Assembly: GCA_035252155.1 (NCBI GenBank)
Contig: DATFDL010000301.1
Coordinates: 1 to 16,605 of the forward strand
DNA length: 16,605 bases
Direction: 5' to 3'
DNA from: JAICLL01 sp035252155
GTDB lineage: Bacteria; Planctomycetota; Planctomycetia; Pirellulales; JAICIG01
Part shown: in pieces, positions 13,226-16,605 of the stretch
Layout of the letters: each line of letters starts with the position of its first letter
Numbering within the stretch: position 1 is the stretch's first letter
Notes under the pieces: generated by a model
Told to the model about the DNA's origin: nothing
Databases searched by the model: none
What the model saw: only the letters and a program-made list of their open reading frames with translations
Position numbers and translations under genes: made by a program

Positions 13226-16200
13226 TACCGCACCGTGGCTTCGCGGCCCACGGTCGGCGAGCTCGGCTTGGCCGACCGCGCGGACTGGTTCATCCAGATC
13301 AGCACCGGCGTGGCAATGTAGACGGTGCTGTACGTGCCCGAAATCGTCCCCACCACGAGCGTGAAGGCAAACCCATGCACGCCCTGGCCGCCGAAGATGT
13401 AGAGAATCAATACCACGATGAACACGGTCAACGAAGTGAGCAGCGTGCGGCTCAGGGTCTGGTTGATGCATAGGTTGACCAAATCGGGCGAGAGATCGGG
13501 GCTTTTGCCGCGCACCTCGCGGATGCGGTCGAAGATCACGATGGTGTCGTTGATCGAGTAACCGATGATCGTCAGAAACGCGGCGATGATCGGCAGGTTG
13601 ATCTTGAACGGCTCGATCAACAGCCAATTCATGTATGGAATGTCGGCCAACCAGTAGCTCAGGGCCAACGCGCCCAACGCCACCAATACGTCGTGGATCA
13701 ATGCCAACACGGCGGCAAAGCCGAAGCTGACCTGCTGGAAGCGGATCCAGACGTAGACGACGATCAGCGCCAGGCTGGCCAACAGGGCGTTGGTGGCCTG
13801 CAACTGCGTGTTGCCCGCCACGCTGGCCCCCACTTTGTTCGACGAGGGAAAAAACGGTTCCTCGGCAAATTCGGTGCGGATGCGCTCCAGCAGCGTCTGT
13901 GCTTGTTGCTCGGGCAGAGCAACGCGCAGGGTCCATTCGGTGAAGCCACGGCTGCTGTTGGTTTCGTATTCGGGGTTGGTCACCTCGAACAATGTGTCGT
14001 CGTCGGCCGAGGTCAGCGAGGCCAAGGCTCGCTTGATGTGGTCCGAGAGTGTCGTAAGATCCACTTTCTCGGAGAAACTGAGTAAGGCTGTCGAGCCGCC
14101 GCTATACGGATCATTGCGCGAAGCCGCTGGCGGTTTGGGTTCGGAGTCGCCTTGGGCCGGTGCCTCGCTCGCCGTTGAATCGTCCGACGACGCATCGGCC
14201 TCAGATTGGGGCTCGTCCGCGGCCTTGGCTTTGTTGTTGTTAGCCGGCGGCGTCTCATCATCTGCCAAAGCCAGCAACGTTTCCCTGCCGAAATCATGGC
14301 GCGACTGCTCGGCTTCGTCGGGCTTTGTTGCCTCGGGCTTTGTCTCATCGGGTGTCGGGGCTGCGGGCGTCCCTGACTCCCCACGCCGGGGCGTGTCATG
14401 TCCGCCGTCACCGCCCGCGCCGATCGGCCGGAGATCGCTCCACGAAACGTGATTCGAGGCCAGGCGATGGTCCGGATCGCTGAATGCCTGCTTCAGATCG
14501 TTCTTTACCTCGTCGGTGTCGGGCTTCGACGTGATGATCAGAAACCGCTTGCCCGCCGGTTCGTCGGTGATGTGTACATCTTGCACGGTGACGTCGGGCA
14601 GGCTTTGCACTAGCTCGCGAACCTCGGCGATGGCTTGGCCGGGTTTTTCAAACAACGCCTCGACCGACGTGCCGCCCGTGAAGTCGATGTCGAGCAGTCC
14701 CTTGCCGCGCGCGAAAACCGCGACCAGCCCCGCGCCGATCAACAAAATCGAAAACGTCACGGCCAGCCGGCGCTTGCCGATAAAATCAAAGTTCGGGTTC
14801 GACATCACCTGCAGCATTTTCAGCCGCGTGATCCAACGCTTCTTTTCGGCCACGTCGAACAGCAGCCGCGTGAACGTAATGGCCGTGAAAAGGTTCATCA
14901 CGATGCCCAAGATGAGCGTCACGGCAAAACCTTTCACCTGATCGGTGCCGATCCAGTAGAGCACGATGGCCGAGATGAGCGTGGTGACGTTGGCGTCGAC
15001 GATGGTGGTGGTCGCCCGCTCGAAACCGTTGCGAATGGCCATGCGCAGTGTGGCGCCGCGGCCCAGTTCTTCGCGCATGCGTTCGTAGATCAACACATTG
15101 GCGTCAACCGCCATGCCCACCGTCAGGGCCAACCCCGCCAGGCCCGACAGGGTGAAGGCAGCGTTGAACAAGATCATGAAGGCCACGATCAAAAGCAGGT
15201 TCAGCAGCAAGGCCAGGTTGGCCACCAGGCCAGCAAACCGGTAATAAACGAGCATGAAGATCACCACGGCCAAGGTGGAGACCTCCATCGAGACAATGCC
15301 CTTGTCCTTGGTGTCTTGGCCCAGAGTCGGCCCCGCGCGCAGGCTGGTGGTCGGCTCGCTGCGCAACGTGGTCGGCAGGCTGCCTGCGGTAAGTACGGCG
15401 GCCAGGTCTTCGACCTCCCGCTCGGTGAAGGTGCCCTCGATTTCGCCCCGGTCGTTGATCTGGCTCTTGATCGAGGGGGCGGAGTTCAACTCGCCGTCGA
15501 GGATAATGGCCAGCAGGCGCTTCAGATCGGGCTGGGCCGGGTCGGGCAAGTTGTTGCCGGTCAGTTGCCCAAACTTGCTGGCACCGCGACTGTTAAAGGT
15601 GAAGTTGACGCTCGGCCGTCCCACCTGATCGCGGCCCGCACGGGCGTCGGTCAAATAATCGCCGGTCACGTTAATCGGATCGACCAGCACCAGCACTTCG
15701 ACGCGTCCCCGCTTGGTCTCGCGAATCGCCGAATGGCCTTCCAGGCGCACATGGCCAATTTCGTCGGGCTTGACGGGCACCCACTTGGCCTCCGGAGTCC
15801 GCTCGGTGGTCGCATCGCCTTCGTCGGAGTCGCGATAAATAAAGCGCTTATCCTTGTTGGCCGGGTCGTTGGCCAACTGCATGATCTCCGAGTCGAACCG
15901 GTCGTCGGCCACAATGCGGAACTCGAGCCGCCCTTGCCGGCGGATGATTTCCTTCAGCCGGTCTTCTTCGGCCTGGTCGGCCTCGGGCACAATGATCTCG
16001 ATCTCGCGCTTGCCGTAGGGTCGGACCGTCACCTCTTTGATGCCGCCCGGATTGACGCGCTTATTGACGGCGGCCACCAGTTTGTCCATCTCTTCGAAGT
16101 CGGTTTGCTCGACTTCGTAGATCAGGATGACACCGCCCTTGAGATCGATGCCCAGCTTGGGCGGCCAATCGAAGTAGCACGCCGCCGAACTGGCAATGAT

Positions 16201-16545
16201 GGCAAAAGCCACCACGGTCAGCCGCGTGGCATGGTCTGGCATCCGCAGGCTTTTGCTCAGGTAGTGGCCGATGGCCAGCGACGCCCCGAAAACCAGGGCC
16301 ACGATCCCCAGGTTCTTAAAGATGACCAGATCAGAGGCGGAGGAATTGGCGGCTGCGGCCGGTGTACGCCCGGCCGCGATGTTCGGATCGAACGGGCTTC
16401 CGTCGTCGCCCGAGGCAGGCAGAGGCGGAGCTTCGGCGGGCTGCGCCCAGGCCCCCGCTGGCACAAGCGCGACGAGCGTCAAGCACACCACCGCCCAGCG
16501 GGCCACCCGGATCAGCCAACGATCACTCCCTTGCATTGCCAACAT
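13225..16545 (-). CDS. secDF: Protein translocase subunit SecDF (SecD-SecF fusion)
   Basis: A 1106-residue inner-membrane protein that uses the proton gradient to help pull exported proteins from the SecYEG channel. SecD half: LGIDLKGG (131-138), first periplasmic domain, GTFTEREVEDLAAVLTAGSL before TM2, and VGMAVDANVLIYERMREEL (476-494). SecF half: DIDFTGGTS from 619 and YSINDTIVIFDRIREVRG (996-1013). All six-helix bundles are recognisable. Before SecD TM1 there is an added hydrophobic segment (signal-like, VVCLTLVALVPAGAWA) and another helix. The SecF periplasmic domain is split by about 105 acidic, Pro/Ala/Lys-rich residues (about 707-812). The ATG at 16545 was chosen over a GTG at 16569 because a frame entering from the right ends with TAA only two bases before it, suggesting coupling. 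The TAG stop overlaps the inverted heptamer arm. Confidence 0.93.
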   Translation of the reverse strand: MLAMQGSDRWLIRVARWAVVCLTLVALVPAGAWAQPAEAPPLPASGDDGSPFDPNIAAGRTPAAAANSSASDLVIFKNLGIVALVFGASLAIGHYLSKSLRMPDHATRLTVVAFAIIASSAACYFDWPPKLGIDLKGGVILIYEVEQTDFEEMDKLVAAVNKRVNPGGIKEVTVRPYGKREIEIIVPEADQAEEDRLKEIIRRQGRLEFRIVADDRFDSEIMQLANDPANKDKRFIYRDSDEGDATTERTPEAKWVPVKPDEIGHVRLEGHSAIRETKRGRVEVLVLVDPINVTGDYLTDARAGRDQVGRPSVNFTFNSRGASKFGQLTGNNLPDPAQPDLKRLLAIILDGELNSAPSIKSQINDRGEIEGTFTEREVEDLAAVLTAGSLPTTLRSEPTTSLRAGPTLGQDTKDKGIVSMEVSTLAVVIFMLVYYRFAGLVANLALLLNLLLIVAFMILFNAAFTLSGLAGLALTVGMAVDANVLIYERMREELGRGATLRMAIRNGFERATTTIVDANVTTLISAIVLYWIGTDQVKGFAVTLILGIVMNLFTAITFTRLLFDVAEKKRWITRLKMLQVMSNPNFDFIGKRRLAVTFSILLIGAGLVAVFARGKGLLDIDFTGGTSVEALFEKPGQAIAEVRELVQSLPDVTVQDVHITDEPAGKRFLIITSKPDTDEVKNDLKQAFSDPDHRLASNHVSWSDLRPIGAGGDGGHDTPRRGESGTPAAPTPDETKPEATKPDEAEQSRHDFGRETLLALADDETPPANNNKAKAADEPQSEADASSDDSTASEAPAQGDSEPKPPAASRNDPYSGGSTALLSFSEKVDLTTLSDHIKRALASLTSADDDTLFEVTNPEYETNSSRGFTEWTLRVALPEQQAQTLLERIRTEFAEEPFFPSSNKVGASVAGNTQLQATNALLASLALIVVYVWIRFQQVSFGFAAVLALIHDVLVALGALALSYWLADIPYMNWLLIEPFKINLPIIAAFLTIIGYSINDTIVIFDRIREVRGKSPDLSPDLVNLCINQTLSRTLLTSLTVFIVVLILYIFGGQGVHGFAFTLVVGTISGTYSTVYIATPVLIWMNQSARSAKPSSPTVGREATVR

Positions 16546-16547
16546 GA

Positions 16548-16604
16548 TTATTCTCGCTTTCCGCTCCACGAGCCGCCGGTGGCTGGGGCAGAGGCTTGCC
16601 GATG
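16548..16604 (-). CDS. Possible C-terminal tail of an upstream gene (yajC by position)
   Basis: From the right edge a minus-strand frame encodes HRQASAPATGGSWSGKRE and ends with TAA at 16550-16548, two bases before the secDF ATG (TAATCATG). In many bacteria yajC precedes secD, so this may be its tail, but eighteen residues carry no YajC signature. A second frame (ending GAESENNHVGNARE, TGA near 16527) is also open here and would overlap secDF, so the choice of frame is not secure. Confidence 0.3.
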   Translation of the reverse strand, partial: HRQASAPATGGSWSGKRE

Positions 16605-16605
16605 C

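Noticed and set aside
16546..16569. GTG at 16569 as the secDF start
   Set aside because: It adds eight residues without signal character and overlaps the frame that ends at 16548. The ATG at 16545, two bases after that stop, is more natural.

Overview
The window looks like a planctomycete chromosome, most likely of the Pirellula/Blastopirellula kind. It is GC-rich throughout. It carries a BBP7-type outer-membrane beta-barrel protein, a SecD-SecF fusion, a thioredoxin-fold protein of the type common in that phylum, paired multi-pass membrane proteins and many short intergenic repeats. All family names come from reading motifs; no database search was possible.

Layout. Left edge (1-225, minus): the first 34 codons of a REP-associated tyrosine transposase (RAYT), with short direct repeats in its leader. 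226-1782 (minus): a secreted thioredoxin-like protein whose redox CxxC reads SxxC. 1783-2209: a divergent spacer of 427 bp with one plausible -10 box. 2210-3811 (plus): the BBP7-like barrel protein with three glycine-rich tracts. It meets tail to tail, with no base between, a minus-strand block at 3812-8187: aldo/keto reductase, small two-helix membrane protein, a possible DUF4440-like tail fragment, and two tandem paralogous polytopic membrane proteins (putative GT-C type). A decayed DUF4160/DUF2442 module lies at 8219-8433. 8643-11231 (plus): ComEC, directly preceded by two GGCCGG hairpins. 11407-13047 (plus): a TolC-family outer-membrane protein. 13225-16545 (minus): SecDF, probably coupled to an upstream gene that runs off the right edge.

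Functionally most of the window concerns the cell envelope: an outer-membrane barrel, an outer-membrane efflux duct, protein translocation, DNA uptake and polytopic membrane proteins. No single pathway ties the genes together. SecDF and ComEC are housekeeping or core-accessory genes.

The strongest unexplained signal is three separate tandem arrays with the same 7-bp period but unrelated unit sequences: 4809-4836, 6616-6636 and 13054-13225. The last has 18 direct units followed by 5 inverted units. It fills the gap between the converging tolC-like and secDF genes so that each stop codon runs directly into GAAGTTT-type units. The other notable signals are the SxxC active site, the DUF4160/DUF2442 remnant, the overlap between the two paralogous membrane genes and the repeats next to the RAYT gene.
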